A stretch of 64,000 bases of DNA. Origin: Terriglobia bacterium (GTDB taxonomy: Bacteria > Acidobacteriota > Terriglobia > Terriglobales > Acidobacteriaceae). Location of the stretch: NCBI GenBank assembly GCA_020072845.1, contig JAIQGF010000004.1, forward strand, positions 233,957 to 297,956, in the 5' to 3' direction. Shown piece after piece: positions 9,318-18,050 of the stretch (its first letter is position 1; each line of letters begins with the position of its first letter). The notes under the pieces were generated by a model. The model was not told the origin of the DNA. It ran no database searches and worked only from the letters and a program-made list of their open reading frames with translations. The translations under genes were made by a program, and so were the position numbers.

Positions 9318-9333
9318 TGTGACCCGTGTCACA
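9318..9333. promoter_or_regulatory. Consensus CRP-type operator TGTGA-N6-TCACA
   Basis: TGTGACCCGTGTCACA is a perfect match to the CRP half-site arrangement. The window's CRP-type regulator (3114-3830) has the matching recognition helix. The nearest start downstream of it is the minus-strand zinc-ribbon gene, almost 300 bases away, so its target is not obvious. Confidence 0.5.
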
Positions 9334-9363
9334 ACAAGAATGTTCATCGAAGCCGCGGGAGGG

Positions 9364-9759
9364 CTACGGTATGGGCGCGGCGTTCTTCACCTGGAACTTC
9401 GATCGTGGCGTGCAGGTGGTGTATCCCACCGGCACGGTGACATCCGAATTGCGGCTCTCACGTGCGTGCCGATAGCTGCTCACGGTGTAGCAGACGTTGT
9501 CTTCGACCTCAGCAGGTACCGGTCGGCCCCGCCGCAACCCAACGAATGGCACAGCAAACTTGCGCATCTTGGGATGCGGTTGAGTGGCGAACGTCGGATC
9601 CTGCGACCATTGGAACTGGATTCGCGGCGTGTCCGGCTTGGCTGGAAGGTCAAACCTGCGAGCGTACACGCTTAAAGGAACACCAGAGCGTTGGGCAACT
9701 CCGGGAATTGCCGAGACAAGGATCAACAGAACGAGGACTACAATTCTGTCGGCGCGCAT
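9364..9759 (-). CDS. Small exported protein of unknown function
   Basis: 131 residues from the ATG that follows GGAGGTGCCCG; a start 48 bases upstream is in frame but lacks a ribosome site. The N-terminus is a signal peptide (MRADRIVVLVLLILVSAIPGVAQ, cleavage after A-Q region). The mature part is basic with two cysteines (NVCYTVSSY and TTCTPRSKF) that could form a disulfide; the C-terminal 'VCYTxxSYxxxR...' pattern recurs in short acidobacterial exported proteins. Divergent from the VWFA gene with about 100 bases between starts. Confidence 0.6.
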   Translation of the reverse strand: MRADRIVVLVLLILVSAIPGVAQRSGVPLSVYARRFDLPAKPDTPRIQFQWSQDPTFATQPHPKMRKFAVPFVGLRRGRPVPAEVEDNVCYTVSSYRHARESRNSDVTVPVGYTTCTPRSKFQVKNAAPIP

Positions 9760-9860
9760 CGGGCACCTCCGCACCCCGATTCTAACTCGGCGGCAGCCGT
9801 TGGGCACACGAATCCTACCACGTTCGTGTAGTATGCATGCGCAAGGTAGTGGAGGTTGGC

Positions 9861-11597
9861 ATGCATTCCATGCGGCTTGTTGTTCCCGTTCTCATGATGT
9901 CATTGGTTGTGGCCGCCGTGGCCCAGACTTCCTCGCCGACGGCGACCTTTAAGAGCCGTACCGACCTGGTCCTGGTGCCAGTGGTGGTCCACGACAAGCA
10001 AGGAAAGCACGTATCGGGTTTATCAGCCGCCGATTTCACTTTGCAGGACGACGGCGCAAAACAGAATCTTGCCTCGGTCGAAGAAGTCGCTAGCGACTCC
10101 TCGCCGGCAGCGCCCCCGCCCGAACTTGCGGCCGACGTAAAGCGCGGCGTCTTGTTCACCAACCAGGTGGCGAGGTCATCGCAGCCGAAGACAATCCTGA
10201 TCTTCGCCGTGGACTTGTTGAACGCGCCGTTTGTGGATACCGAAATGGGGCGGCGGGCGATGTTGAGCTTCGTCGCCTCGCACATGAGCCCGAATGTGAC
10301 TATGGGCCTGGTGACGATTGAACCGGGGCAGGTCCGGTTGCTGCACGCCTTTACCACGTCGCCCACGGTGCTCAGCGCCGCACTGCAGAAGGTCACGGCA
10401 GTGACCAGCACGCCGGCGACCCAAGGCACTCTGGAAGCGCAGCAGACTGCGCTGCAGGACCTGCAAGCTGTGACCCAGACAGAGGCCGGCACCATGGCCA
10501 ACTTCATCGCCGGCCAGCGCGCGCAAATGTCGCAGGCTTATCTGGCAGCGACGGCGGCTCGCAATGATCAGAACATTGCGAGCGCGCTGGAAGCCCTGCG
10601 CCAGATTGGGGCCTGGGTGGCCGGCGTTCCCGGACGCAAGGTGCTGGTGTGGCTCACCGGCAACATCCCGTTCATATCCGGGCAGGGGGTGATGGCCTTG
10701 GGCAAGCTGGGCGTCGAGGAGTACGAGCGCACCATGAAAGCGCTGGCCGACGCCAACGTGGCGGTGTATCCGGTGGATGTGCGCGGCGTGGTGCCATCTT
10801 CCATGTACTCCGCCCGCTATAAAGACCCAGGAATGCAGCAGCAGCTAACCATGGCCGAATCCATGGATGGTTCGCCCAGCGGCATCGCTCGCCGCAGCCA
10901 GTCCCTGCAAGTCGGGGTCGTGCACATCGAGGACGCGCATGAGGCCATGAATTACATAGCCAACTTGACCGGTGGCAGGGCCTACTACAACCGCAACGAC
11001 ATTCCTCGCGTGCTGGACGACGCGGCCGCCGACTCCTCACGCTACTACATGCTCAGCTACTACCTCGACCGCAGCCACGCCAAGCCGGGATGGCACAAGC
11101 TGAAGGTGAGCGTCCACCACCAAGACGCCACGGTGCACGCCCGCAACGGCTTCTTTCTGGACAAGCCGGCACAGGAGGGTTCTGCGTCCGCCAAGCAGCA
11201 GGATGAAAGCACGGCGCTCGCCTCTCCCTTCGAATACACGGCTTTGCCCGTCAACCTGAAATGGATGGATACGGTCCCCCGCGGCGATAAGCGCCATGTG
11301 CGCTTCGAGGTGTATATCCCCCCTTCCTCCGACCTCATCGGCACGGACCGCAACACTCTGGACTTGGATGTGATTGCGACCGCCCTTGGTGGAAACCGCG
11401 AGGTAGCGGGGCAATCCTCGAAAAATATCAAGTCGCAACTCAAGCCGCAGGCGCAGCAGCAGATCCAGAATTTCGGGTTGACTTACGTGAGCGATCTCGA
11501 CCTGAAGCCCGGCGAGTACGCCGTGCGTCTGGTGGTGCGCGACAACCTCACCGGGCGGCTGGGGAGCGTCACGGCTCCGCTGCGGGTCGTGCCGTAA
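9861..11597 (+). CDS. Exported VWFA-domain protein (acidobacterial type), copy 1
   Basis: 578 residues. The ATG at 9861 follows GGAGGTT; an ATG 24 bases upstream is possible but has no ribosome site. Signal peptide at residues 1-22 ending VVAAVAQ. A conserved N-terminal strand region (FKSRTDLVLVPVVVHDKQGKHV, given in part) and LSAADFTLQDDG precede a von Willebrand A-like domain (about 100-390), where IFAVDLLNAPF replaces the usual DxSxS, so the metal site looks altered. The C-terminus is a beta-sandwich. Such 'VWFA-related' proteins are expanded in Acidobacteria; function unknown. Copy 2 follows 216 bases downstream. Confidence 0.8.
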   Translation: MHSMRLVVPVLMMSLVVAAVAQTSSPTATFKSRTDLVLVPVVVHDKQGKHVSGLSAADFTLQDDGAKQNLASVEEVASDSSPAAPPPELAADVKRGVLFTNQVARSSQPKTILIFAVDLLNAPFVDTEMGRRAMLSFVASHMSPNVTMGLVTIEPGQVRLLHAFTTSPTVLSAALQKVTAVTSTPATQGTLEAQQTALQDLQAVTQTEAGTMANFIAGQRAQMSQAYLAATAARNDQNIASALEALRQIGAWVAGVPGRKVLVWLTGNIPFISGQGVMALGKLGVEEYERTMKALADANVAVYPVDVRGVVPSSMYSARYKDPGMQQQLTMAESMDGSPSGIARRSQSLQVGVVHIEDAHEAMNYIANLTGGRAYYNRNDIPRVLDDAAADSSRYYMLSYYLDRSHAKPGWHKLKVSVHHQDATVHARNGFFLDKPAQEGSASAKQQDESTALASPFEYTALPVNLKWMDTVPRGDKRHVRFEVYIPPSSDLIGTDRNTLDLDVIATALGGNREVAGQSSKNIKSQLKPQAQQQIQNFGLTYVSDLDLKPGEYAVRLVVRDNLTGRLGSVTAPLRVVP

Positions 11598-11637
11598 GCC
11601 GCCGGCTTGCTTCAGGCTGGATGGTTCGGGACCTGGA

Positions 11638-11672
11638 AGCGTGGGCAGCCGGAGGCCTGCCCGATTCCTATT
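11638..11672. repeat. GC hairpin after VWFA gene 1
   Basis: GGGCAGCCGGAGGCCTGCCC forms a short stem 45 bases after the stop codon; no clear T-run follows, so terminator activity is uncertain. Confidence 0.4.
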
Positions 11673-11733
11673 TCGGTTCCAATTTGTCCTTACGGTTCTT
11701 TCTGGCTGAGCAGCGTGGCGCTGTGTGTACCAT

Positions 11734-11749
11734 GTAAGCAGTTACTTAC
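11734..11749. promoter_or_regulatory. Palindrome GTAAGCAGTTACTTAC upstream of VWFA gene 2
   Basis: A 16-bp near-palindrome 64 bases before the start codon of VWFA gene 2. It differs at two positions from the perfect palindrome at 34559-34574, which lies upstream of another exported protein. Looks like a shared operator. Confidence 0.45.
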
Positions 11750-11812
11750 TTAGCGGCTCCCCTAGGCGACCTCTCGGCTAGTGTGGCTGCGCAACTTCTG
11801 TGGAAGTGCCCG

Positions 11813-13495
11813 ATGCGCAACGCACTCTCCTGCTTCGCGCTCGCCGCTTGCCTAGTCGCCGTTGCGCCTCTGGTTGGCGGACAAACGCCGCCAACGACGC
11901 CCACCTTCAAGAGCCGCGCCGATTTGGTGCTGGTGCCGGTGATTGTGCGCGATAAGCACGGCAATCACGTTCCCGGGCTGACCGCCAAGGATTTCGTTCT
12001 GCGCAAGGATCGCGAGGCGCAACGCATTGCTTCGGTGGAGGAAATCACGGCCGACACGACAACGCCGTTGCCGGTCATGATGCCCGAATCCGTTTTCACC
12101 AACCAATTCTCCAGCCCGCAACAGGCAAAGGAACTGGTGATCATCGCCCTCGACCTCATCAACACGCCGCAACTCGATCTGGACACGGCTCGAAAGGCGG
12201 CCCTGAAATACCTGGCCACGCAAATCCGCCCTAACCAACTGGTCGGCCTGGTGACCATCGAACGTGGGCGCGTACGCCTGCTGCACACTTTCACGACTTC
12301 TCCCGTGGTACTGAACGCGGCGTTGCAACGCGCGACGGAATCAACGACGGCCGCGATAGTGGCAGGGTCGGCAAGTCAAGTGCTGTCGCGGGCTGAGGAA
12401 GAAAAAGTGCAGACGGAGGCCGCGGGCATCGCCGGGATGATCGCGCAGGCACACGCACAAATGGACACTGCGATCGCGCGAGTCAATACCGGCCGGTTGG
12501 AGCTCGACGTCAAAGCTACCCTGGATTCCCTGCAGCACATCGCGATGTGGGTAGCCGGGCTGCCGGGGCGGAAGGTGCTGATCTGGATTACGGGAGATAT
12601 TCCTTTCATCACCAATCAAGGCAATGTGGTACTCGCGCGCGTCACGCAGGAGGACTACGGACGGGCCATGCAGGCGCTAGCGGACGCCAATGTTGCTGTT
12701 TACCCGGTGGACGTTCGGGGACTGCTGAACTACGACTTTGCAGCCAATTCTTCCGTCTACCTTGGACCGGGCTCCGACGTTTTCGACCGCATGATGAGGG
12801 GCGGGATCAATGGGCCGACGGATCTGCCGAGCAATCATTTCGTATTCAACGATTTCGCCGATGTGACCGGCGGCAAGGCGTTCTATAACAACAACGATAT
12901 CGCCAAGCTGTTAGAGCGCGCGGCGGCCGATTCGACGCGCTACTACATGCTGAGCTTTTACCTGGACCGCAACAACTTGAAGCCGGGCTGGCACAAGATC
13001 GAGGTCACAGTAAAGCGAACGAATGCGACCACGCGAGCGCGCAAAGGATTTTTCGTGCCGAACGGAAAGGAAGACACTCTTGCGTTGCGTCAGGCCAACG
13101 AGAACCTTGCCATCGCGTCGCCCTTCGAATACACCGGCTTGCCGATCATCATGAAATGGAAGGACGCGGTGGCGTCGGGTGCGACACAGAAGATTGCCTT
13201 CGAGATATCCATTCCGCCTGCCGCAGGATTGGCCGGCGAGGATGATCGCAATGCCCTCGACCTGGATTTTCTAGCAGTAGCCACGGGTGCGGACGGCAGC
13301 ATCGCCGGGCGATCATCGCGGACGTTTCGCACCGTTCTCAAGTCGGAAGCCCAGCAAAAGGTGAAGACGTACGGCGTCACTTACGTGGGCGATCTCGACC
13401 TCAAGCCCGGCGAGTACGCCGTGCGTCTGGTGGTGCGCGACAACCTCACCGGAAGGCTGGGGAGCATCACGGCGCCGCTGAAGGTCGCGCCGTAA
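11813..13495 (+). CDS. Exported VWFA-domain protein (acidobacterial type), copy 2
   Basis: 560 residues from the ATG at 11813, which is preceded by GGAAG; a GTG 30 bases upstream gives a longer, less signal-like N-terminus. The signal peptide (about 1-23) contains LAAC, which could act as a lipobox, though a signal peptidase I site after VGG is equally possible. Domain layout follows copy 1: FKSRADLVLVPVIVRDKHG, a VWFA-like domain with IIALDLINTP in place of the metal motif, and a C-terminal beta-sandwich. The last 117 bases are nearly identical to copy 1 although the rest has diverged. Its 3' end overlaps the convergent glycosyltransferase gene by 29 bases. Confidence 0.8.
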   Translation: MRNALSCFALAACLVAVAPLVGGQTPPTTPTFKSRADLVLVPVIVRDKHGNHVPGLTAKDFVLRKDREAQRIASVEEITADTTTPLPVMMPESVFTNQFSSPQQAKELVIIALDLINTPQLDLDTARKAALKYLATQIRPNQLVGLVTIERGRVRLLHTFTTSPVVLNAALQRATESTTAAIVAGSASQVLSRAEEEKVQTEAAGIAGMIAQAHAQMDTAIARVNTGRLELDVKATLDSLQHIAMWVAGLPGRKVLIWITGDIPFITNQGNVVLARVTQEDYGRAMQALADANVAVYPVDVRGLLNYDFAANSSVYLGPGSDVFDRMMRGGINGPTDLPSNHFVFNDFADVTGGKAFYNNNDIAKLLERAAADSTRYYMLSFYLDRNNLKPGWHKIEVTVKRTNATTRARKGFFVPNGKEDTLALRQANENLAIASPFEYTGLPIIMKWKDAVASGATQKIAFEISIPPAAGLAGEDDRNALDLDFLAVATGADGSIAGRSSRTFRTVLKSEAQQKVKTYGVTYVGDLDLKPGEYAVRLVVRDNLTGRLGSITAPLKVAP

Positions 13496-14783
13496 ACATC
13501 TCGACCACGGCATAGCACAGCAGCAGCAGCATAAGCGGCTCCAGCACGTGGCGATAGCGAACCTGGTTGTACGTCAGGTAGTAGGGCAGGGGATACAGCA
13601 GCAGGGAGGCGAAAAACAGCGGCCAGGCGCGCAGCCGTCGCCGGTGCGCCATCAGCATGGCGGACAGGGTCAGAAAACTGAACGCGGCAAAACTCCACGG
13701 CAGCCAATAGCGGGCCATGGCCGGGCGGTACCCCATGGCGCTGCCGTCCCAGAAATACGCCGCGCGGCGGGCGGTCAGCTTTACGAACCCCCACGGGGAT
13801 TGCCGCACCCACACGAGCGCGTCCTGCAATTTCCAGCTCACGTACGCCGGTTCGCCCATGGCCCGATAGCGCGCGAGTTCGTCAGGGTTGCCGGCGGGAT
13901 GCTGGCCATTCCACCCTCGCGGCGAGGCGTAGCGCGCGTTTCCCAGCCAGAATTCGAAACCGAAGTTGCTGCGCAGGAACGCCCATTGCCCGAAGACCAC
14001 CCGGTTGCGCACCAGCCACGGCGAGATCACCAGGAGGCACGCAGCTAGCGCCAACAGCGCGGGCTTGACCCATTTCCCGCCGGCGCGATGGATTTGAAAT
14101 CCGCACCACACCAGCGATGCCGGCAGCAGCGGCAGCAGCACCGGGTTCACCAGCAACGCAATTCCCCAAAGCGCCCCAAACCCAAGCCACAGTTTGCCGG
14201 AGGCGGGCTCCGACAGCCGCAGCGCGTACCAGAACAGGCAGGTGAACAATAACGTGCTGAGCGAGATCTCCCACACCCAGCTTACGGCCCACTTGCTGAA
14301 CCACGGGAACCCCGCCCAGAGCAGCGCCGCCACGAATCCGGCGCAGCGTCCGACGGTACGCGCGGCAATCCCCAGGATCGGAAGGCAGGTCAGCGCGGAA
14401 ATCAGGCTCTGCAAAATGAGCAACGCCACCGCCGCATTGGTGCTGAAAACACCGAACCAGGCAAAGAACAGCGCGCACAGATACGGATAGACCGGCGCAA
14501 CCCACGATGTCGGCCCGGTATCAGCAGCGCCGAAGGGAGAGCTGAAGCCGCGGCCTTCGGCAATGGAACGGGCGATGTTGGTGGTTTCGTTGAAGTACGA
14601 GTATTCGTCAGCCCGATAGCGTTCGAACAGATAGGTGTGCGCCGCCAGCATGAAACCGATGCGCACCGCGAAGGCGAGCACCACCAGCCACAATGCCGGA
14701 GAGCGCAGCCAGGCACGCCCGGGCGGCACACGCAAGCCTGCTTGGGATGGCGCGGATTCCAACGATTCACTCTGGGTGGTCAT
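13467..14783 (-). CDS. Family 39 (ArnT/PMT-like) membrane glycosyltransferase, copy A
   Basis: 438 residues from ATG 14783; a GTG 27 bases upstream is an alternative. About ten membrane helices. After the first helix comes an acidic periplasmic loop (YRADEYSYFNETTNIARSIA, in part) that carries the Asp-Glu expected of GT-C enzymes, then GRGFSSPFG...GPTSWVAPVYPYLCALFF, the signature stretch of this group. It should move a sugar from a polyprenyl-phosphate donor onto a lipid or protein on the outer face of the inner membrane. A homologue lies at 35264-36598. The gene's 3' end is antisense to the last 29 bases of VWFA gene 2. Confidence 0.8.
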   Translation of the reverse strand: MTTQSESLESAPSQAGLRVPPGRAWLRSPALWLVVLAFAVRIGFMLAAHTYLFERYRADEYSYFNETTNIARSIAEGRGFSSPFGAADTGPTSWVAPVYPYLCALFFAWFGVFSTNAAVALLILQSLISALTCLPILGIAARTVGRCAGFVAALLWAGFPWFSKWAVSWVWEISLSTLLFTCLFWYALRLSEPASGKLWLGFGALWGIALLVNPVLLPLLPASLVWCGFQIHRAGGKWVKPALLALAACLLVISPWLVRNRVVFGQWAFLRSNFGFEFWLGNARYASPRGWNGQHPAGNPDELARYRAMGEPAYVSWKLQDALVWVRQSPWGFVKLTARRAAYFWDGSAMGYRPAMARYWLPWSFAAFSFLTLSAMLMAHRRRLRAWPLFFASLLLYPLPYYLTYNQVRYRHVLEPLMLLLLCYAVVEMFTARPSAAP

Positions 14784-14862
14784 TCCGGGTTCGTGGTTGC
14801 AGCCTACCACGGAACGGAAGCGGGTCAGACGTGAACCAGATCACCACGGAGGCACGGGGTTC

Positions 14863-14932
14863 CTGGTGATCGGGTGATCGAAAAACCGAATCGCCGATCA
14901 CCAGATCATCCGATCACCAGATCACCCGATTC
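14863..14932. repeat. GATC/CACC quasi-tandem hairpin repeat
   Basis: Variants of GGTGATCGGG on the left pair with CGATCACCAGATC units on the right, filling the gap downstream of gatA and upstream of the glycosyltransferase gene. Same word set as in cca (19270-19311), 49190-49235 and 50985-51028. Confidence 0.75.
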
Positions 14933-16365
14933 TAGCGGGCGTGCTCGTAGGCGTGGGCAAGGCGAATCACGGTAGATTCGTCGAAGTGCCGGCCGAGAAT
15001 CTGCAGGCCGATCGGCAGGCGGTCGCGCGACTCGCCGCAGGGCACGCTGATGCCCGGCACGCCGGCCAGGTCTGCGGTGACGGTGTAGATGTCGGCAAGG
15101 TACATGGAAAGAGGATCGTCCGATTTTTCGCCCAGCTTGAACGCCGGCGTGGGCGAAGTGGGCGTGACGATGGCGTCCACGCGCTGGAAGGCCTGTTCGA
15201 AATCGCGCGCCAGCAGCGTGCGCACGCGCTGCGCTTTCAGGTAGTAGGCGTCGTAATAGCCGGCGCTGAGCACGTAGGTGCCGAGCACGATGCGCCGTTT
15301 GACCTCGGCGCCGAAGCCCTGGTCGCGCGACAGGCGGTACATCTCCGCCAGCGTGCGCGCCTGTGGCGAGCGATAGCCGTAACGCACGCCATCGAAGCGC
15401 GCCAGGTTGGACGACGCCTCCGCGGTGGCGATCACGTAGTAAGTCGGGATGGCGTAGCGCGTATGCGGCAGCGAGATGGGCACGATCTCGCATCCGATCT
15501 GCGCCATCGTCTGAATCGCCGCTTCCACGGCGGCGCGAACTTCGGGATCGAGTCCTTCGCCGAAATATTCTGTTGGTACGCCGATCCTGAGTCCGCGCAC
15601 CGGCTTTTCGATTTCCTGCTCGTAATTCGGCACCGGGACTTCGGCGGAGGTGGAATCCAGCGGGTCGCGTCCCGCAATGTGCTTCAGCAGGATGGCCGCA
15701 TCTTTGACGGTCTTGGTGAGCGGGCCGATGTGGTCGAGCGAGGAGGCGAAGGCGATCAGGCCATAGCGCGAGACGCGGCCGTAGGTCGGCATCAGTCCTA
15801 CCACGCCGCAGAACGAAGCCGGCTGGCGAATGGAGCCGCCGGTATCGGAGCCGAGCGCGGCCACCGACATACCCGCCGCCACCGCTGCCGCCGAGCCGCC
15901 CGAGGAACCGCCGGGCACGCGCGCCAGATCGCGCGGATTGTGCACCGGGTAGTAGCCAGAGTTTTCGTTGGACGAGCCCATGGCGAACTCGTCGCAGTTG
16001 GTCTTGCCGAGCACGACCGCGCCGGCGGCTTCCAGACGCGCGACCGCGGTGCAGTTGTAGGGCGCAACAAAATTGCTCAGGATCTTGGAGCCGGCGGTGG
16101 AGCGCACGCCGCGCACCACCATCACGTCCTTAATGGCGATGGGCACGCCGGCCAGCGGCGGCAACGGATCACCCTTGTCGGCGATGGCGTCAATCTGCGC
16201 CGCTTTCTCGAGCGCGCGCTCGCGGGTCAGCGTCAGGTAGGCGCCGATCTTCTCGTCGGTGGCTTCGATTTTCTTATAGAAGCTCTCGGCCAATGCGACA
16301 GCCGAGGTCTGCCGCTCCAGAACGGCGGTGCGGGCGGAGGCGATGGTGAGGAGGTCAATATTCAT
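14932..16365 (-). CDS. gatA: Asp-tRNA(Asn)/Glu-tRNA(Gln) amidotransferase subunit A
   Basis: 477 residues, full length for GatA. The amidase-signature catalytic triad is intact: Lys79 in GVPIAIKDV, cis-Ser154 in GGSSGGS and nucleophile Ser178 in [11 protein letters not shown], at the same numbers as in well-studied GatA. It releases ammonia from glutamine and passes it to GatB, which amidates misacylated tRNA in the cytoplasm. Third gene of a minus-strand run dciA-like, gatC, exported protein, gatA; it starts 6 bases after the preceding stop. gatB is not in the window. Confidence 0.96.
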   Translation of the reverse strand: MNIDLLTIASARTAVLERQTSAVALAESFYKKIEATDEKIGAYLTLTRERALEKAAQIDAIADKGDPLPPLAGVPIAIKDVMVVRGVRSTAGSKILSNFVAPYNCTAVARLEAAGAVVLGKTNCDEFAMGSSNENSGYYPVHNPRDLARVPGGSSGGSAAAVAAGMSVAALGSDTGGSIRQPASFCGVVGLMPTYGRVSRYGLIAFASSLDHIGPLTKTVKDAAILLKHIAGRDPLDSTSAEVPVPNYEQEIEKPVRGLRIGVPTEYFGEGLDPEVRAAVEAAIQTMAQIGCEIVPISLPHTRYAIPTYYVIATAEASSNLARFDGVRYGYRSPQARTLAEMYRLSRDQGFGAEVKRRIVLGTYVLSAGYYDAYYLKAQRVRTLLARDFEQAFQRVDAIVTPTSPTPAFKLGEKSDDPLSMYLADIYTVTADLAGVPGISVPCGESRDRLPIGLQILGRHFDESTVIRLAHAYEHAR

Positions 16366-16371
16366 GAAATT

Positions 16372-16926
16372 CTAATCGGTGACTAAACCGTCCATCCATG
16401 CACGCGAGCGTTCTCCAGTGTCTCCGTCGAACTGCTCCAGGAGCTTCGCGGAGCTGACATCGTGCAACTCGCAGTGGGGCGCGGAATTTCCATGGACGGT
16501 GTTCGTACAGAATGCCACCTGCTTTCCTTCCATCCGAAAGCGCCAATCAACGATCATCAAGCCGGGTTTGAGTCGCTGGATGATTTTTCCGTCCCTGTAG
16601 ATCACGAGCGTCAGCGGGATTGGATAGGAGGTACAGCAGTTTGGAAATTCAGCTAGCCACCCGACGGTCTGATCATCGCCGGCGACCTGAGGTGAGCTGA
16701 ATGCGACCTGGTCTTTCTCTCTGCTGGCTTTCGTGTCGTGTCCCGCAGCATCAACCAGGTGCAGCGCGCCTTCAGAATCTACGTACACATGCACTATAGA
16801 TCCCCGCTTGCCGCGCGCGCTCATTGCCGCCGGTTGTGACAACAGCACGGCTATCAGAAAACCCAGGATCACCGGACCCGCGTTTATGTGGTGTCGCAAT
16901 TTCCAACCGCTTTGCACCAGGCTCAT
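16372..16926 (-). CDS. Exported or membrane-anchored protein between gatC and gatA
   Basis: 184 residues. The start ATG overlaps the gatC stop (ATGA) and the gene ends 6 bases before gatA, so it is co-translated with the amidotransferase. A hydrophobic segment at about residues 16-37 is a signal peptide or anchor. The mature part opens with IVHVYVDSEGALHLVDAAGH and contains paired cysteines (FPNCCTSYP, FCTNTVH, PHCELHD), implying an oxidising, extracytoplasmic site. No family recognised. Presence of a secreted protein inside a tRNA-amidation operon is odd. Confidence 0.65.
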   Translation of the reverse strand: MSLVQSGWKLRHHINAGPVILGFLIAVLLSQPAAMSARGKRGSIVHVYVDSEGALHLVDAAGHDTKASREKDQVAFSSPQVAGDDQTVGWLAEFPNCCTSYPIPLTLVIYRDGKIIQRLKPGLMIVDWRFRMEGKQVAFCTNTVHGNSAPHCELHDVSSAKLLEQFDGDTGERSRAWMDGLVTD

Positions 16927-17267
16927 CTTTCAATAACTTTTGGAACCTTAAAGAACGCGCCATCCGTTTCCGGCGCGTTCTCCATCACCACCTCGCGCGG
17001 CAACGATGGTTTTGTTCTGTCCTCGCGCATGGCGTAGGCGAAGCGCGCCGTGCCGCTCTTGCTCTCGTCAATGCCGTAGCGGTCGGAGGTCTGCGCCATC
17101 GGCTCGACGTTGGACGTGTCGAGCTCGTTCAGGCAATCGACATAGTCGAGAATCGAGTTCAGGTCCTTGACCATGCGCGCGCGCTCGTCGGCGGTGAGCT
17201 CCAGGTTGGCCAGTTCGGCGACGTAGAGGACGTCTTGCTCGGTTATCGGTTGTCGGTTATCGGTCAT
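16923..17267 (-). CDS. gatC: Asp-tRNA(Asn)/Glu-tRNA(Gln) amidotransferase subunit C
   Basis: 114 residues. GatC clamps GatA and GatB together. The recognisable start of the family is ITEQDVLYVAELANLELTADE; the usual C-terminal PMAQTSD...R(E/D)D and the acidic tail follow. The first nine residues (MTDNRQPIT) are encoded by a quasi-tandem ACCGATAACCGACAACCG repeat, so the start codon itself lies in a repeat and there is no good Shine-Dalgarno; this N-terminal extension is unlike other GatC. The gene starts 16 bases after the dciA-like stop. Confidence 0.9.
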   Translation of the reverse strand: MTDNRQPITEQDVLYVAELANLELTADERARMVKDLNSILDYVDCLNELDTSNVEPMAQTSDRYGIDESKSGTARFAYAMREDRTKPSLPREVVMENAPETDGAFFKVPKVIER

Positions 17268-17283
17268 CGGTTGTCAGATCCGG
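17241..17283. repeat. GGTTATCGGTTGTC quasi-tandem repeat over the gatC start
   Basis: Four variants of CGGTTATCGGTTGTC run through the dciA-gatC junction and the first codons of gatC. The same words occur as an inverted pair at 43481-43556. Confidence 0.7.
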
Positions 17284-17586
17284 TCAACTGCTGGTGCGCT
17301 TGGCAACACCGGATTCCTTTGCAGTCACGAACTCGATGCGCCTGACCTTGGCGAATTGGTTGAGCGTGGCGAGATACCTGGGCACAAGGTTGACCAACTC
17401 GTTGTGCCACAGGGCATCGGGCACCTCGACGTTGAGCACGCCATCGGCGTAGCTGAGGGCCCGGGTACGGGCGGCAACGGCGGCGCCGCAGGCCAGCGGC
17501 CATCCCAGGATCGCCGCTTCCCCCGCCGGGGCGCGACGGATAGCGTCCACGACGATCTTCTGCAATCCATCGCGTGCGCGCTCCAT
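17284..17586 (-). CDS. DUF721 / DciA-like protein
   Basis: 100 residues from the ATG at 17586, preceded by GGGGAGGAGGCTGG; longer in-frame starts lie in the region of the divergent microprotein and have no ribosome site. The sequence LNVEVPDALWHNELVNLVPRYLATLNQ (in part) is the KH-like DUF721 core: 'L.V.V.s..W..eL......l...l'. DciA proteins load or stabilise the replicative helicase in many bacteria without DnaC. The product is short but keeps the domain. It is first in the run with gatC and gatA. Confidence 0.7.
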   Translation of the reverse strand: MERARDGLQKIVVDAIRRAPAGEAAILGWPLACGAAVAARTRALSYADGVLNVEVPDALWHNELVNLVPRYLATLNQFAKVRRIEFVTAKESGVAKRTSS

Positions 17587-17705
17587 CCAGCCTCCTCCCC
17601 GCAAATCAAGACCATGGATTCTACCACTCGTCACGCGCCGGTGATTACCCCCGTAATTTGCGCGATTTTTCCTGCGGCGTAGGATGCGTTGCGGGGGGCG
17701 GACCC

Positions 17706-17831
17706 ATGAACCATACGCACAAGCCACCGACCCGGGCAGAAGCGATCGACACTCGTGTGTGGGATCTCCTAACCGTTGCCCTGTTCCTGGGTCTTTCGGC
17801 GATGGCGTGTTTGTGGCTCACGCCCCGGTAG
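17706..17831 (+). CDS. 41-residue single-span membrane microprotein, copy 1
   Basis: MNHTHKPPTRAEAID then TRVWDLLTVALFLGLSAMA and a CLWLTPR tail: a charged N-terminus, one membrane helix and a WLxP end. The start follows a strong GGGGGGCGG ribosome site. A second gene with the same length, same layout and clearly related sequence lies 219 bases downstream, which is the main reason to trust both. A rho-independent terminator at 17907 makes this a single-gene transcript. Function unknown. Confidence 0.65.
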   Translation: MNHTHKPPTRAEAIDTRVWDLLTVALFLGLSAMACLWLTPR

Positions 17832-17906
17832 AAAACAACTGAATCGGACTGGCCGGCAGCGCCGCAACTTGGGGGAGGAGCGGCGTGGCCGGCAATCCGA
17901 GGTGAT

Positions 17907-17934
17907 GGCACGGCCCGCGCCGTGCCTTTTTATT
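17907..17934 (+). terminator. Rho-independent terminator after microprotein 1
   Basis: GGCACGG (17907-17913) pairs with CCGTGCC (17920-17926), loop CCCGCG, followed by TTTTTATT. Confidence 0.85.
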
Positions 17935-18050
17935 GCCACACCTACGCCGTGCTGCTTACTTTCGGTCAATGCCCAATGAGCCGGTACTGCGTCTAAAGTA
18001 AGATTGTGGCGGCGACGCACCTGGGCCACGATGATCGCGGGGGGTGGGCC

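Larger units (their letters stand above)
9023..9363. other. Non-coding gap with a 13-bp inverted repeat and a CRP-type site
   Basis: No credible gene. It holds an exact 13-bp inverted repeat, GCGTGCGCGACGT (9205-9217) against ACGTCGCGCACGC (9240-9252), with a 22-base spacer, and a perfect TGTGA-N6-TCACA palindrome at 9318-9333. Confidence 0.6.

Noticed and set aside
14941-16386. A 481-residue open frame opposite gatA
   Set aside because: Arg/His/Gly-rich antisense shadow of a gene with an intact catalytic triad.
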